Shown here one piece after another: positions 11,636-22,324 of a stretch of DNA of 64,000 nucleotides (its first letter is position 1; each line of letters starts with the position of its first letter). The translations under genes and the position numbers were made by a program. The notes below the pieces were generated by a model that had not been told where the DNA came from, did not search any database, and saw only the letters and a list, made by a program, of their open reading frames with translations. Source of the DNA: Fennellomyces sp. T-0311 (taxonomy: Eukaryota; Mucoromycota; Mucoromycetes; Mucorales; Lichtheimiaceae); contig JALLLT010000009.1 in NCBI GenBank assembly GCA_025266875.1, positions 806,001-870,000 on the forward strand, given 5' to 3'.

Positions 11636-12544
11636 CTATTCATCATCGTCCTTGGTATACTCCTCGTCTTCATACTCGTCTTCTTCTTCTTCATCTTCGC
11701 CTTCGTCCTCTTCTTCATCTTCTCCTTCGTCTTCAACGAACCGCATACGCTTTTGAACCAGTTGGTCCTTCTCGACGCTCTGCTTACCAGGCTTACGCTT
11801 GTTGGCTGGCGTTGGCTTTGGTTTGCACCGGTTGTTCCATGTCTCTTCCAACATGTGTGACGAAGCCCAGTGCTTCTCGCATATGGAAAAGTCAATTCCG
11901 GTCGCCTCCAATACCGCAGCCTCGAAAGTGGCAATCGCAATTCTGCGATGCTTCGCCAAGCGTTTTGAACCCCAGGTATAACCTTTCATATCGACATCAG
12001 ATTCATCCACGCCCGCAACATCTTCATACGCGTATTGATCCTCTTCATACATCTCACCGAGGATCTCTTTCTTGACTCGAGACTCAAGTGCATCTAGTGC
12101 AGTGTTGAGCTCACCGCGCATCGTCTGGTAAAGTGCCTCTGCTTCACTGTCAGTAAGTTCATCATTGGCCGCCTTGATGACATATTGTAGAATATGGTCC
12201 TTGACAACTCTTATACTGAAGCTTCTCTCTTCCGTGTCGATTTCTTGGGTAATGCGAGGTGCTGGTATAATTTTTCTTTGATGGCTGTTCTCAGAGGCCG
12301 AGCTCGAGGCACTGGTCACATCCACGGTCATGGCCGATCTTGATTTTTCAAAGTACTCGCTGGCCATTGCTTTCATCTCTTCGTAGTGCTTTTCTTGCGC
12401 TTCCAGCATCGCCTTCATCGTAAGCTCCATTCCGTTGACCATCCCGTAAATTAACTGGACATCCTCATTAACAGCCTTCACCTGACGTTGTAGTTCTGCA
12501 ATATCTTCTTTGATACTGGGCTTCTTAATATTCTTTGGAGGCAT
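11636..12544 (-). CDS. Companion protein of element 2 (same accessory family)
   Basis: An intronless ORF of 302 aa from ATG 12544; an upstream in-frame ATG at 12595 would give 319 aa. The chosen start begins MPPKN, just before a coiled coil (EDIAELQRQVKAVNEDVQ). A Ser-rich linker and an acidic helical middle part follow, then a block with TGI-x4-CE-x2-WAS-x7-WNN (nt 11831-11902), identical in spacing to the element 1 companion. After this come a Lys/Arg-rich segment that could be a nuclear localisation signal and a long Glu/Asp tail. The acidic middle and tail are absent from the element 1 protein. It is likely a nuclear partner of the transposase. Function is inferred from position and co-conservation only. 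Confidence 0.78.
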   Translation of the reverse strand: MPPKNIKKPSIKEDIAELQRQVKAVNEDVQLIYGMVNGMELTMKAMLEAQEKHYEEMKAMASEYFEKSRSAMTVDVTSASSSASENSHQRKIIPAPRITQEIDTEERSFSIRVVKDHILQYVIKAANDELTDSEAEALYQTMRGELNTALDALESRVKKEILGEMYEEDQYAYEDVAGVDESDVDMKGYTWGSKRLAKHRRIAIATFEAAVLEATGIDFSICEKHWASSHMLEETWNNRCKPKPTPANKRKPGKQSVEKDQLVQKRMRFVEDEGEDEEEDEGEDEEEEDEYEDEEYTKDDDE

Positions 12545-12798
12545 GATGATGATTGAGGTACGCAAAACTTGGGAAGATGGAAAAGATGAAGACATATGCT
12601 GCGGCGGTGGAGTACTAACCTTAACAGAATGCTTGCGCGGGGCTACTTACCGTGCTGAGAATGCTGCGGCGGTGGGCGGTTAATATGGTCTCAGATGGTA
12701 AACTTACCTTCCCTCGATGCTGCGGCGGTGGAGCTCATTATACTATAAATAAAAAAAAGTTGTCTTGATCAATCCCTACTTTTGTGCTCTACTTTAAG
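12545..12798. promoter_or_regulatory. Bidirectional promoter of element 2 with three 15-bp direct repeats
   Basis: ATGCTGCGGCGGTGG occurs three times in the same orientation, at 12596-12610, 12661-12675 and 12717-12731 (steps of 65 and 56 bp). A TATA-like ACTATAAATAAA follows near 12744, ahead of the transposase start. The GC-rich repeats stand out against AT-rich surroundings. They look like binding sites for a regulator, possibly the companion protein (inference). Confidence 0.6.
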
Positions 12799-15700
12799 AT
12801 GCAGAAGTGTCGCTATTGCTGTGGTTCTTTTACTAAGAAAAGGTTAAAGGCCCATCAAATCAGCTGCTTCCAAAAGAAGTACGCGAAAGTCGCGGAGAAC
12901 CGAACGGAAACGCGTGAACGCGTAGAAGCTTCCAACACGGTCTACCAAAGTCAGTCGAATTCGAGTGCAAGAAAACGTACCATGAGTACTGGCGGTGATA
13001 GAGTATCGAAACGTCGATCTACGCAGGAGCCGAACGTAAATGCCAGAACAACAATCAGTGATAACAACAATGAAGGAAGTTACCTCGACGACGGTTACCA
13101 AAATGATGACTACGACTTCGGGACTGATTATGATGATCCAGCCAGGTACATTTGCGCGTTTGATGATGGTCAAGAAGATCCGACAGTGCGCACATCCGAC
13201 AACGAAAATCAGACAAGCGCAGCAATCGACTTGGGTAATGGTGCTGAGCGGAAAGAAGTGTACGTCTATGGCGAAGTTCCGCGCCTCTCATCGTCGGAGT
13301 TGCTCAGCTTGGATCTACTGAAGATTATTGAAGACTTCAACATAACACGTGCAGCATATGAGCAACTAGTAAAATATATCAACAGTGCGATGTCACTTCG
13401 CAGTAAATTCGGTAAGCTTACATATCCATATACATGTCAATCGGGTAGTTTTTACCAGCTATCGTTAGATGTAACCAATCCATGTCAAGAATTCATCACT
13501 GTCCTTTCGCCACACCTCACCCAGAATCTTCTCACGTCACTGTATCCAGTATCGAAGCTGTCGTGGCTGACATGATAATTCGCATAAAGATGAATTCGGA
13601 TAAACATAAGTTCGGATAAAAGAAGAATCGGATAAAATATGAAAGTGAAACAATCAGAGTGAAGAGCGACACTCAGTGAAACATCACTAGATGACAAATG
13701 TACCTTCAATAACTAGAAGATGCTAGAAGGACAGTCAAAGATGTGCCGTAGTCAACAGTATAAATAAGGCACTAGTTTAGCATATGAAAACACAATCAGA
13801 ACAGAGATTTATTTTACGGTCTCAGCGACTCTTTATTGTTACCAATTGATCCTTCTACATCACAGAAGCAAAATTTTGATATTTGTATAAGCGGGTGTCA
13901 TCTATTTATGAACGATGATGAGTTCAACTGCCCCAATGCAAACTGCCGAAAAACAAGATACAGCGATCCTGCACAAAAGAAGGCGTACGCTAGTATGCAG
14001 TACTTGCCTCTTTCTGATCAACTTGCGTCAATAATCGCGAACGAGGCAACAAGAAAAAAATTACGGCCGGCAAGTACTATGCGTCATGCAGATGTGATCA
14101 GCGACATATTCGATGGCAAGGCTCTGGATTGCGCACAAGAATGGGGGCTCCATGATATTGGCCTGGTTTTATATGTGGATGGATTTCAACCTTTCATCCA
14201 CAGCACAGTGTCGATGACAATTGTACATCTGATTGTTTTAAACTTCGACCCGCAGCAACGGTAAGTGATATTCCTTGAGCCAGATGCTTAACTTACTAGT
14301 TCCTAATCAAGATTCTCAGATATCATGATGAAAATATGATCCAGGTGTGTATTATTCCAACGACATCCAAAGGTGGCAACTTGGACTCCTTTCTTGCGCC
14401 TTTGCTAAATGAGTTACGGGCATTGGAAGCTGTTGGAATGGATGTTCTATGCGATGATGATGTAATGAGATCTTTCAAAGCGCACTTGATTCTGGCTACT
14501 GGTGATATACCTGGAACTGCATCGCTTGCACATCACGGTGGTCACCAATCGACGTATGGATGCCGAATTTGTTTGATCAAATCCGTTCGATCAGAAAGTG
14601 CCAATTCACTCAATCGCCGGAGGACTGGAAAGAATAATAACGGAAAGATGCGACCGGGATATGGCCGTTATTATCCTGGTAGCAAAGATCTCGATCCCCT
14701 GAGAACAAAAGATCATTACAAGTATGGTGATATAGTAAGTTACCTCCATTAATAGCATGTGAGCTTCGTTCTAATACGTCTATAATAATGCATCGTCATA
14801 TCCGATTATAGTCCCATAACATTAAGTCACCCTCCCCATTCGCTCAACTTGACTCCTTCCATGGTCCATTGTCTTTTGGTCTCGATGAAATGCATATCTT
14901 TGGCTGCAATTTAGGACCCTTAATATGGGCAATGATCAGCAATCCTATTCTAACTGCACCATATCTTATGTCAAAATCGCAGCAAGCTTCAGTTAGTGCG
15001 GCTATTAAGATATCAATGTCAACATGGCCGGCAACGTTTGAAGGGAGGATCACAGGTGTGTTTTCTCTGCTTTATCCATACAGTAAAGCTCATATTTCTC
15101 TATCTCCAATGTGTCTTGTCAATATGTAGATATCCTGACACGAACGCGAGAAACACGTGCGGTAGACTACATCGACATGCTTTTATATGTCATCCCTACC
15201 ATTGTCATTGATCAGCTTCAGCATGATGGAATATGTAGCAAAGCAGCAATTCGGGCATTAGTTGAACTTATTAAGGCGTGTACGCTTTCCTTATCATGGA
15301 AGCAAACAACTGAGACAATAGATCGAATTGACGCGTAAGAGAACTATTAGCATGGACGTTTTGAGTGGTATGCTTACACATGAGCAATAGGTATATCAAA
15401 ACCTGGCATGAATTCGCACGCGTAAACCTTCCTGTTCACCTATATACTGTGAACTTCCATTATTTGCGGCACATCCCAGAAGTACTGCGTCAGCTTGGGC
15501 CTTTACGAGGATATGGAACCAGATGCATGGAAAGGGCTGTCGGTGTGTTTGATCGCAAAATCAAATCCACTCAAGCACCAGGAGTAAATGCTGGGAATAA
15601 GCTGATTTCAATAGCAGCACAGAGATATCTGGATAGGGTCGATAACACGTCAGCACAACGATCAAAAATCCCTAAGCCGAGAGCTGCTATCTATGCCGAT

Positions 15701-16365
15701 TCCTATCCAGGTGCACCAGAGATTTGGGGACCCCATTTAGGGCCAATGTCAATCGACCAGTACCCGAAGATTGATCTTATGCTCTACCTCAGAAATTTTT
15801 GGGCACGAGTACGACATTTACAGACAGCCAATCTACCTAAACTTTGTAACAACATCGACGTCGGAAAGCGACTCTATTCTCGCGATGCGACGTATGATTG
15901 CCGCTTGCCGCTTGGTACTAAAAGATTTGGAACATATGTGAAGTTAACGTTGTCTGTGGATAAGTATGCACACTACGCCAATGTGACTGGAGTGGATGAG
16001 AAAAAAACGTATTTTGGAGAGACTATACTCTTTTTCTCTCACAGATATGGTGGTAAGTGGCATGTTACATAATGAAATTGGTTTTTCCGACAATCAAGAC
16101 CGAACTTATTGCTTAATTATACGTAGCCGATGAAAGAGTTCTATGTCTCGTGCGAATTGCGACCAAAACAACGATGTCTCCATTTGGATATCCGTACGGT
16201 AATGGCACTTTTGGATCTGCAGGTCGTTTATATGTTTGCGATGCCGCGTGTATCGATTGCGCCGTAGGAGTACTGGCTTCACCAACTATAAAAAATAGAT
16301 TCTATTATGTATATGAGAATATGCTACAAGCTAGCACAGTTCTAGGAAAAATAAAAGAAATTTGA
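12799..16365 (+). pseudogene. CACTA-like transposase of element 2, interrupted by a solo LTR
   Basis: Exons are 12799..13411, 13490..13558 then 13870..14260 (one exon split by the insertion), 14320..14734, 14812..15055, 15130..15334, 15391..16052 and 16127..16365. Ignoring the LTR and one duplicate GAAGC, the frame is open for 945 aa. Every exon border matches element 1. The start is ATG 12799, giving a C4-x2-C7-x11-H19-x3-C23 finger with the same spacing as element 1. Core motifs are VLYVDGFQPF, ATGDIPG followed by GCRIC, and FGLDEMHIFG. The insertion brings an in-frame TGA at about 13573, so the normal product should stop after about 230 residues. Removal of the LTR by an unusual splice (acceptor near 13809) cannot be excluded. 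Apart from the LTR I see no other damage, so the insertion is probably recent. Confidence 0.85.
13559..13864 (+). mobile_element. Solo LTR (306 bp) with 5-bp duplication GAAGC
   Basis: The insert begins TGTCGTGG and ends ATCACA, the TG...CA termini of LTR retrotransposons. GAAGC lies on both sides (13554-13558 and 13865-13869). Taking out the insert and one GAAGC joins ...YPVSK to QNFDICISGC, which aligns without gaps to the element 1 transposase, so the boundaries are exact. It contains a TATA-like TATAAATA near 13761. No internal retrotransposon genes are present, so it is a remnant left by LTR-LTR recombination. The strand is assigned from the TATA position and is tentative. Confidence 0.85.
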
Positions 16366-16379
16366 ACGATGAAACGTTA

Positions 16380-16627
16380 CTAGATAAAATCGGTTATTCT
16401 CGGTATTTCAGCGTTTCTCTCCGTAAAGTGAACCAGTATTTACGGAAAAGCATCATAATTACGGAGAACATAAAAAAACCCGGCTTCACCGAAAAGTGCT
16501 GGTGAACCCACGTATATTTCAGTATTTCTCCGTAAAGTGTGGTTCGAACCGGGGATAACCATATTATACTGCCTAATCACCATATTCTACCGGACTATAC
16601 CAGGAAAACGGAGATGAACCAGAAAAT
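16380..16627. repeat. Right subterminal repeat region of element 2
   Basis: CTCCGTAAAGTG occurs twice (near 16415 and 16530), with further TTACGGA(A/G)AA blocks and GGTTCGAACC/AACCGG motifs, ending at the right TIR. The AACCGG/GGTTC part is shared with the left end. Confidence 0.5.
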
Positions 16628-16639
16628 TTTCCCACTGTG

Positions 16640-16642
16640 CTA
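16640..16642. repeat. Target-site duplication CTA, right of element 2
   Basis: It matches CTA at 11263-11265. Confidence 0.75.
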
Positions 16643-17660
16643 TAGCCATCAATATTATAATAAATGAGAAATGCCTGTCCCAATATTAAGTATTAGCTCT
16701 AGTACGCAAATCAAGAAACAAGGATATCATGGCGAAATAGAAAGACGATTAATAAACGTGAACTACTCAAGAGGTCGAAACGAGTGTAAAGTACTTACAT
16801 GTTCACTTCGAAAATTTCTCTAAGGATCAGATAATACGATATAAATAATTATCAAAATATGTACGTTGTAGCGAAATTTCTTGGCCCCTTTCCGTTTACG
16901 CTCCCATCTCCCTTTCAGCACGCACTTGACCTTTGTGTTTAATTTCTATTCTATAATATAGTGCATCTACACATTGATGTATTTTCTCTCTCGTTCTGGT
17001 CTTCCTAAGCTACCGCCATATTCTATTACATAGTGCATCTGCATCTTCGATTATCTTCTTCCGCACTCGGATCTTACCTCACATTTTACCTCCGGCACAG
17101 CCCATTTTATCCACAGTCAGCTTATTCACAGGAACATATAAATACCCTTGTTGTACCAGACGAAATAAAGCGGTTAATTTGACCTGAAGAATCTTGATAA
17201 TACATTGCCAAAAGCCCAAATTAGGAGTTTACATCTGTATTTGGTTAACTCACCTTTTCTATTTATCCTATTTCAACCTACATTGTGGACCCTGTTTTAC
17301 AAAGACGTTCTATACACAAACAATTTCCTTTTACGACAACGTGACCAACCTGCACTTTTCGATAGGTCCGTTGTCATGTCAAGCGATGGAAAAATCGGAA
17401 ACTGTAGCAGTGTAATACCATAGCGGTTGACAATAATAATTCTAAAGCAATACACGTCGTAGTAGTCATAATGGTTACATATGGTAGTACTGGTACGTAG
17501 CGATATGTGCAGAGATACATAGCACATTGTTACCGCGACTCTCCCTCCTTTACACTATACGACAATACATGCTTTTTCTATTTCCTTCTATGTACTTCCA
17601 AGTGATTACAACGGATAGAGAAAACCTTTTTCTACGTATGCATGAAAACATAACAGATAA
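16643..17660. other. Non-coding interval with a short tandem duplication
   Basis: No gene is supported. A direct repeat of the type TATTCTAT(A/T)A(T/C)ATAGTGCATCT occurs twice, near 16948 and 17018, about 70 bp apart. This suggests a local duplication or an old repeat. Confidence 0.45.
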
Positions 17661-18314
17661 TGGATGACTTCCAAAACGTTTATACACTGCGTGATAAAAT
17701 AAAATAAACGAGAATTGTTACACGGATTTCCTAATTCGACGATGGATAAACCTTAATCACCCCTCGATAAACAGCATTGGGGGGACGGGGATAACTTTTT
17801 TTTACTTAGTGTTTATCCGCGATAAACTTGGATATACCCGACGGTCTATTGACCCCCTCTGACCCCCCTCAATAAACTTTTGCCATTTATTGATTTCCGA
17901 CCTTGGCTTCCATCTTGCGCTCTAATTCGGCCAATCTGCTCCGGATCTCCTCCAGCTGGATGCAGAGAGTGCTGTCCATGCCTCTCACCATCCTGTGCAC
18001 ATCCTGCATCATCGTATGGATCTACGTCTTCTGTAAAAAAAGATGTTGACATCCGATGAGCATCATCATAGACAAATCTTGCATGTATTGTTCAAATCAC
18101 ACAATTTCTGTGTGCCTGAGGTTGGTATCAGCCAGATACGCACTGTATTTTATGGTGTTTGGAGAGAAAGAAATAGAGGAAACTAAAGAAGTACGTCTAT
18201 CATGGATAAACCGAGTTTTGGAAGTCTTCTTGGAAATAGAAAGCGAATAAACTTTATTCTACTTTGTATCACCCCATCTATTTATTCTGTATAAACGTTT
18301 TGGAAGTCATCCAA
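17661..18314. mobile_element. Non-autonomous TIR element (654 bp)
   Basis: The ends are perfect inverted repeats of 26 bp (17661-17686 and 18289-18314), beginning TGGATGACTTCCAAAACG. If the element is counted from GGATGAC, AAT flanks both sides and could be a 3-bp target duplication. No transposase is encoded. The minus strand carries a short exon-like ORF (about 17890-18000) ending in the coiled-coil stretch LEEIRSRLAELERKMEAK. TIR and TSD do not match those of elements 1 or 2. The superfamily is not assigned. Confidence 0.7.
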
Positions 18315-18365
18315 TGTTACTTTCAATATCTCAGAGCAAAATGTAGACCGTAACGTTGCTATTGC

Positions 18366-19680
18366 GCGACTGAAGTAAACGGCACCACTTTTGTATTTTT
18401 TTTAAACTGCTGATTTCCACGTGCAAACGTGAAACACAACAAAAATCAGAATCCCTTGGGCCACCTGGCATTTGCAAGCTTTGAAAAGTAGATATGTCCG
18501 TCTTTATTCATGCAAAGCGATCTACAGAAATTGGCCATCCGCTTTTGGAAATTTGCCAAAAGCGGTCTTAGCAGGAAGACGTCGTGTAGAAGTTCTTCGA
18601 GTGTCCACAGAATGCTTGGATACTGCATTTTGCCATGGAAACATTGCGCGTTGGATAGGCAACGGTCGGTAGTCATTGGGGGCGATGGGAGCTGTTTTCC
18701 TTTTCTCTGTATTGTTTATTGGGTGGGAATTGTTTTCTGTCCGGCTCGCGACTTGCCAAATTCGCACGCCGCCGTCAAAGAGCATAAAAAGGCGACTTCG
18801 CATGCCGCGCATCTCTTTCTTTTCTTCAAATCAACTCTTTCCTGGATCAGGATTGTAGACAATAATTCGTCATGATTGCTGTAAAAGCACTCGGGGATAC
18901 TCGGGTGTGAGTCCGTCAGCATTGGGGATGCGCTGTGCACTTGGGTGGTTCCGGTGCCTGTCGTAGCAGAGGGGTAACGCCAGTTGGAGTCGACTGAAAG
19001 TTCTACACCTTTGAGCCGGAAAGAAGTTGACTGCCCACGTTCTATGATGAGCTATAGTAGAAGTCTCTCTTGTGTTTGATTCTTTATGAGCAACAAGTCT
19101 ACTTTCTGAGAACGTCTCTTTTAAACCAAATAAGAAAATGACAATAAACTGTGCCTTGTGCGCCCCATGAGAATGTCTTTGAATTAACCGCAGCGGTTGC
19201 CATTGCAAACGTAATCAGGCAATGCGTTGCCCAAGAAACTGTTTTGTGCATGACGAATGAATGTTCCGCAGTCAAACGGATCGTGCTCCGCTATGATCCC
19301 AAAGCCCAATGTCGTGTTGCCGACTCTCAGAGATCAGTACACTTTCTCGAAACAATACGCTCAGGCTATGCAAGCTCAATGAACGTTTCTGTCGTTTTAA
19401 TCGTGCTGCATTTCAAAGCTGCACACGCGAATCAGCTATTGCTATGGTGCTGAACACTTCCTGGAGCCGTACTTGAACCAGGTACCACCAAATTCATGCA
19501 AACTTATCTGCTACTGCTACAGACCATGACAAAAACAATCTCTCATGAGATTCCATGGACATTGCGTCCACAATGAACAAGAGTAGAAAGCACTCGATTC
19601 AGAAAAAGCACTACAAGTGGCAGCTTGTGCATATAAGGCAGCACTGTCTTGAGCGGTTGATTATGTAGCCTTCGAAATCC
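18366..19680 (+). repeat. 1.3-kb repeat, left copy (inverted partner at 31003-32315)
   Basis: These 1315 bp reappear at 31003-32315 as the reverse complement. By eye there are fewer than a dozen single-base differences plus a homopolymer length change (about 99% identity). Matching begins at GCGACTGAAGTAAACGGC and ends at ATGTAG(C/T)CTTCGAAATCC. The flanks differ at once on both sides. I find no terminal inverted repeat, no TG...CA ends and no target duplication, so it is not a standard DNA transposon or LTR. A 100-aa ORF (19151-19453) is kept in both copies. Confidence 0.88.
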
Positions 19681-19743
19681 CTTACAGACACGAACTCTGC
19701 TTTGTAAATGATATAATGAACATGCTTTATGCAACTTTTGTGT

Positions 19744-22324
19744 TTAATGCGGGAAGCTATCAAATTCTGACTTGATGCGCTTTTCATAGGGCTGAGTCAG
19801 TCTATCATCGTTCCGTGATCGTCGCAGACCCAGTCGTGATGTTTGGATGATGTAGTCCAGTTCTGGGTGCTCCTCTATCCGCTTCCACAACCATCGTACC
19901 AGCAGTGGGATATCGTAGCAGGTCTGGATAACCCGGTTCATTTTGTTTTCATCGAAAATGTCAGGTTGCCACGTCAAACGGTGCATGGGATCCTGTTGGC
20001 CTGATGACGGAGGGTGGATGCATACAGTTGGCTTGGCAGGCGTGTCCTTGGGCACTTCGATAGATACTGCCAGCAAGGCCAGCCGATCACTGTGTGCTGA
20101 AGGCGGCAATGAAAGCGTGAGATGGATCAATGCCGGTGCATCCACGCTTGCCACTTCAATATAGAATCTATGGTCGGATTCGCTCTCTAGATAGACCTTC
20201 TTTAGTACACCTCGACGACCCACCTTTTGCCTATCTGACCTTCCAAAATCTTATCCAGTGAAAGCGCAAGGCTCTTGTCTGGTTGCTGCTGCGTTGCCTT
20301 GCTGTTGAATATACTTTGGAACAAGGTGTTGAACATTTGCTGTTGTCGGAGGTATTGCAGAATGGTGTGCAGCTGTCTGGGATGGTTAAAGGGCACCCGT
20401 GATATAATTTTGCCCGATGTGGGCGATGATCGCATAAACTTGTACACTTGGACCGGCGAGTTGTCAAAGGAAACCGACCATGTTGCGTCGGGGCACAGTG
20501 AAGATGTGCAGTCTTTTACCAACAAATCCTCCAAGCACGGTGTAGCGGGTGACGGCGTGCTTTCCACAATGGCAAAGGCTAGATTGACGGTGAGTGGTGG
20601 AGAAGAGTCAGGGAGTTGCAAACACTTACAGTCATTGACAAGATCGGTGGCAATCATCAGCTTTCGAACAATGGCATCCGCTGCGGGTATGGGTGGATCA
20701 AGCTTGGCAACAAATCGAACAGGAACGGGTGTGACGCCTGGATAGCCTGGCTGCATTTTGACGAATCGCATTGGTTGCATGAATTTTGGCCAGGTGCGCT
20801 CCTTGACAATATCGACGTGCTCACTACCTAAGGTTTTAGTCGCTCTTTTTTTTTCACACTGCTTTGCGAGCACCTACCCATTCTCCGATTCCTTGATGGA
20901 GTCAATCGATTCATCAAAATCTAGCATGTAGTGCTTTCGTCCGGGCGGAATGAACGATTGCGACTGCTGAGAGTCTTCGAAGGAAATCATCACTTTGGCG
21001 GTATTCAGCAGCAGAGGATTGTTTTCGCCTGTCACCATCTCTTTAGCCACTTATCACCTGGTTGCTCATGTCTTTGTTTAGGTACCATTTTCAATAGACT
21101 CCCGCACGTCCTCCCAATTGCTTCCCAGGAAACGCTCTTTGCTGACCCAGTACGAAATCGATAAGCCCGGGTAGTCAAGATGCTGGTTCGGGATACCATG
21201 GCCTTCCATCAGAACACTCGCAATGTCGTTCGATAACAGCTGCCTAATTCAGCAGTGATTAGCCCGTTAGATTTCAGGCGTTTGCAACGCTTGACTCACA
21301 TTTCTTGGTTATAGATGGACTGCAGATCGGCTATTAATCCTCGCACAATCAGGAAAAAGTCGATGGGCGCGTATTTGACGTTCAATTGATCGAGCAGCGC
21401 CAGCGCTCCTACGTTCCTTGCAAATATGTCAAAGTTCTGAGTGCGCAAGTTTCGCTCCAGCAGCTGATCCACCTGACAAAGAAATCGATGTTTAGCCGAA
21501 AAAGGAATGGAATACTGCAGCTTACTCGGTCGTCTTGATCGTTTTGCAAGACTTCAGAGACATAGTTGACCTTGCTACGGAGAACATTGCCCGAATCATC
21601 CAAGTCAATCTATCCTTAAAGCAATAAGTCTCTCTCGCTGCTTTATCACGCGGGCGATGTGGCTCTTACATCAATCACAATGACAGTTCCTCCCAGGGTG
21701 ATTGTTGTTACGGGTGCACCGGATTCATGTCGTTGCGTGGCATCCACAAAAGCCATCAGACTACATATGGAGTCAATGGATGCTGTTCCAAACACGCCTC
21801 AAGTGGACAAATACCCCATGGATTGAGCCAATCTTTCAAGCTTGCGCGTTTGCACTTTAGACTTTGATTCTTCACGATCATTCAGCGACTGTTCCAAACG
21901 GTCTTTGGTGCTTTTTAAAGTATTTTTTACGCGCATAACAGTGCTTTCCAGCTGAGCTTGCTCTTTAAGATGCGTCAAATGCTTGCGGAAGGCAGGATCC
22001 GCGCCTGCACCCATCTTTTTCACGTCGCTAAGCACTTCGGTTTCGAACTGTGAGCAGATCGATCGTATGGAATCGATGTACATGGTGAATTCATGGCGTG
22101 CATTGTCCAAATTGACAGGCCCTAAAGCGTGTACCTCTGCATTCAGGCACATCAGAATTGTGTGTTTAGACTGCTGCAAATCAAGAAAACCCACCATTAG
22201 CCGCTGTAGGTGATTGAGAGTCTTTCCTCAGAGCAGACCACTGCTTTTCCAAATCAGTAAAGAGCTGTTGAATGCTATAAACCGAAGAGCTGATTGAATT
22301 TTTGGAATCAGAGGTGTTTTGCAT
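19744..22324 (-). CDS. MED1: Mediator complex subunit 1
   Basis: Exons on the complement are 22195..22324, 21815..22136, 21670..21760, 21526..21609, 21300..21472, 21086..21243, 20878..21028, 20240..20823 (holding a probable 51-nt intron at 20579-20629) and 19744..20186. They give about 694 aa, or 711 if the 51-nt intron is retained. The N-terminal half is helical and coiled coil and leads into LERLAQSMGLMAFVD, then TTITLGGTVIVIDV and SNDIASVLMEGHGIPNQHL, which match the order of motifs in fungal Med1. Med1 sits in the Mediator middle module and links DNA-bound activators to RNA polymerase II in the nucleus. The last intron (20187-20239) has a perfect TACTAA branch site. The family assignment rests on motif recognition, not a search. 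It is divergent from the intersectin-like gene with 127 bp between start codons. Confidence 0.8.

Larger units (their letters stand above)
11266..16639 (+). mobile_element. CACTA-like two-gene DNA transposon, element 2 (transposase disrupted)
   Basis: The element is 5374 bp. It ends in a perfect 12-bp TIR, CACAGTGGGAAA at 11266-11277 and its complement at 16628-16639. It is flanked by CTA on both sides (11263-11265 and 16640-16642). The layout is the same as in element 1: companion gene (-), bidirectional promoter, seven-exon transposase (+). TIR and subterminal motifs differ from element 1, so the two belong to different families that cannot simply be copies of each other. A solo LTR sits in exon 2 of the transposase. 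Confidence 0.87.

Noticed and set aside
13412..13809. A single 398-nt intron in the element 2 transposase
   Set aside because: It would keep the frame, but a normal 78-nt intron (13412-13489) followed by a solo LTR with a GAAGC duplication explains the sequence better and restores a gap-free alignment to element 1.
18366..19680. Solo LTR or DNA transposon explanation for the 1.3-kb repeat
   Set aside because: No TG...CA ends, no inverted termini and no matching flanking duplications at either copy, so I left the class open.
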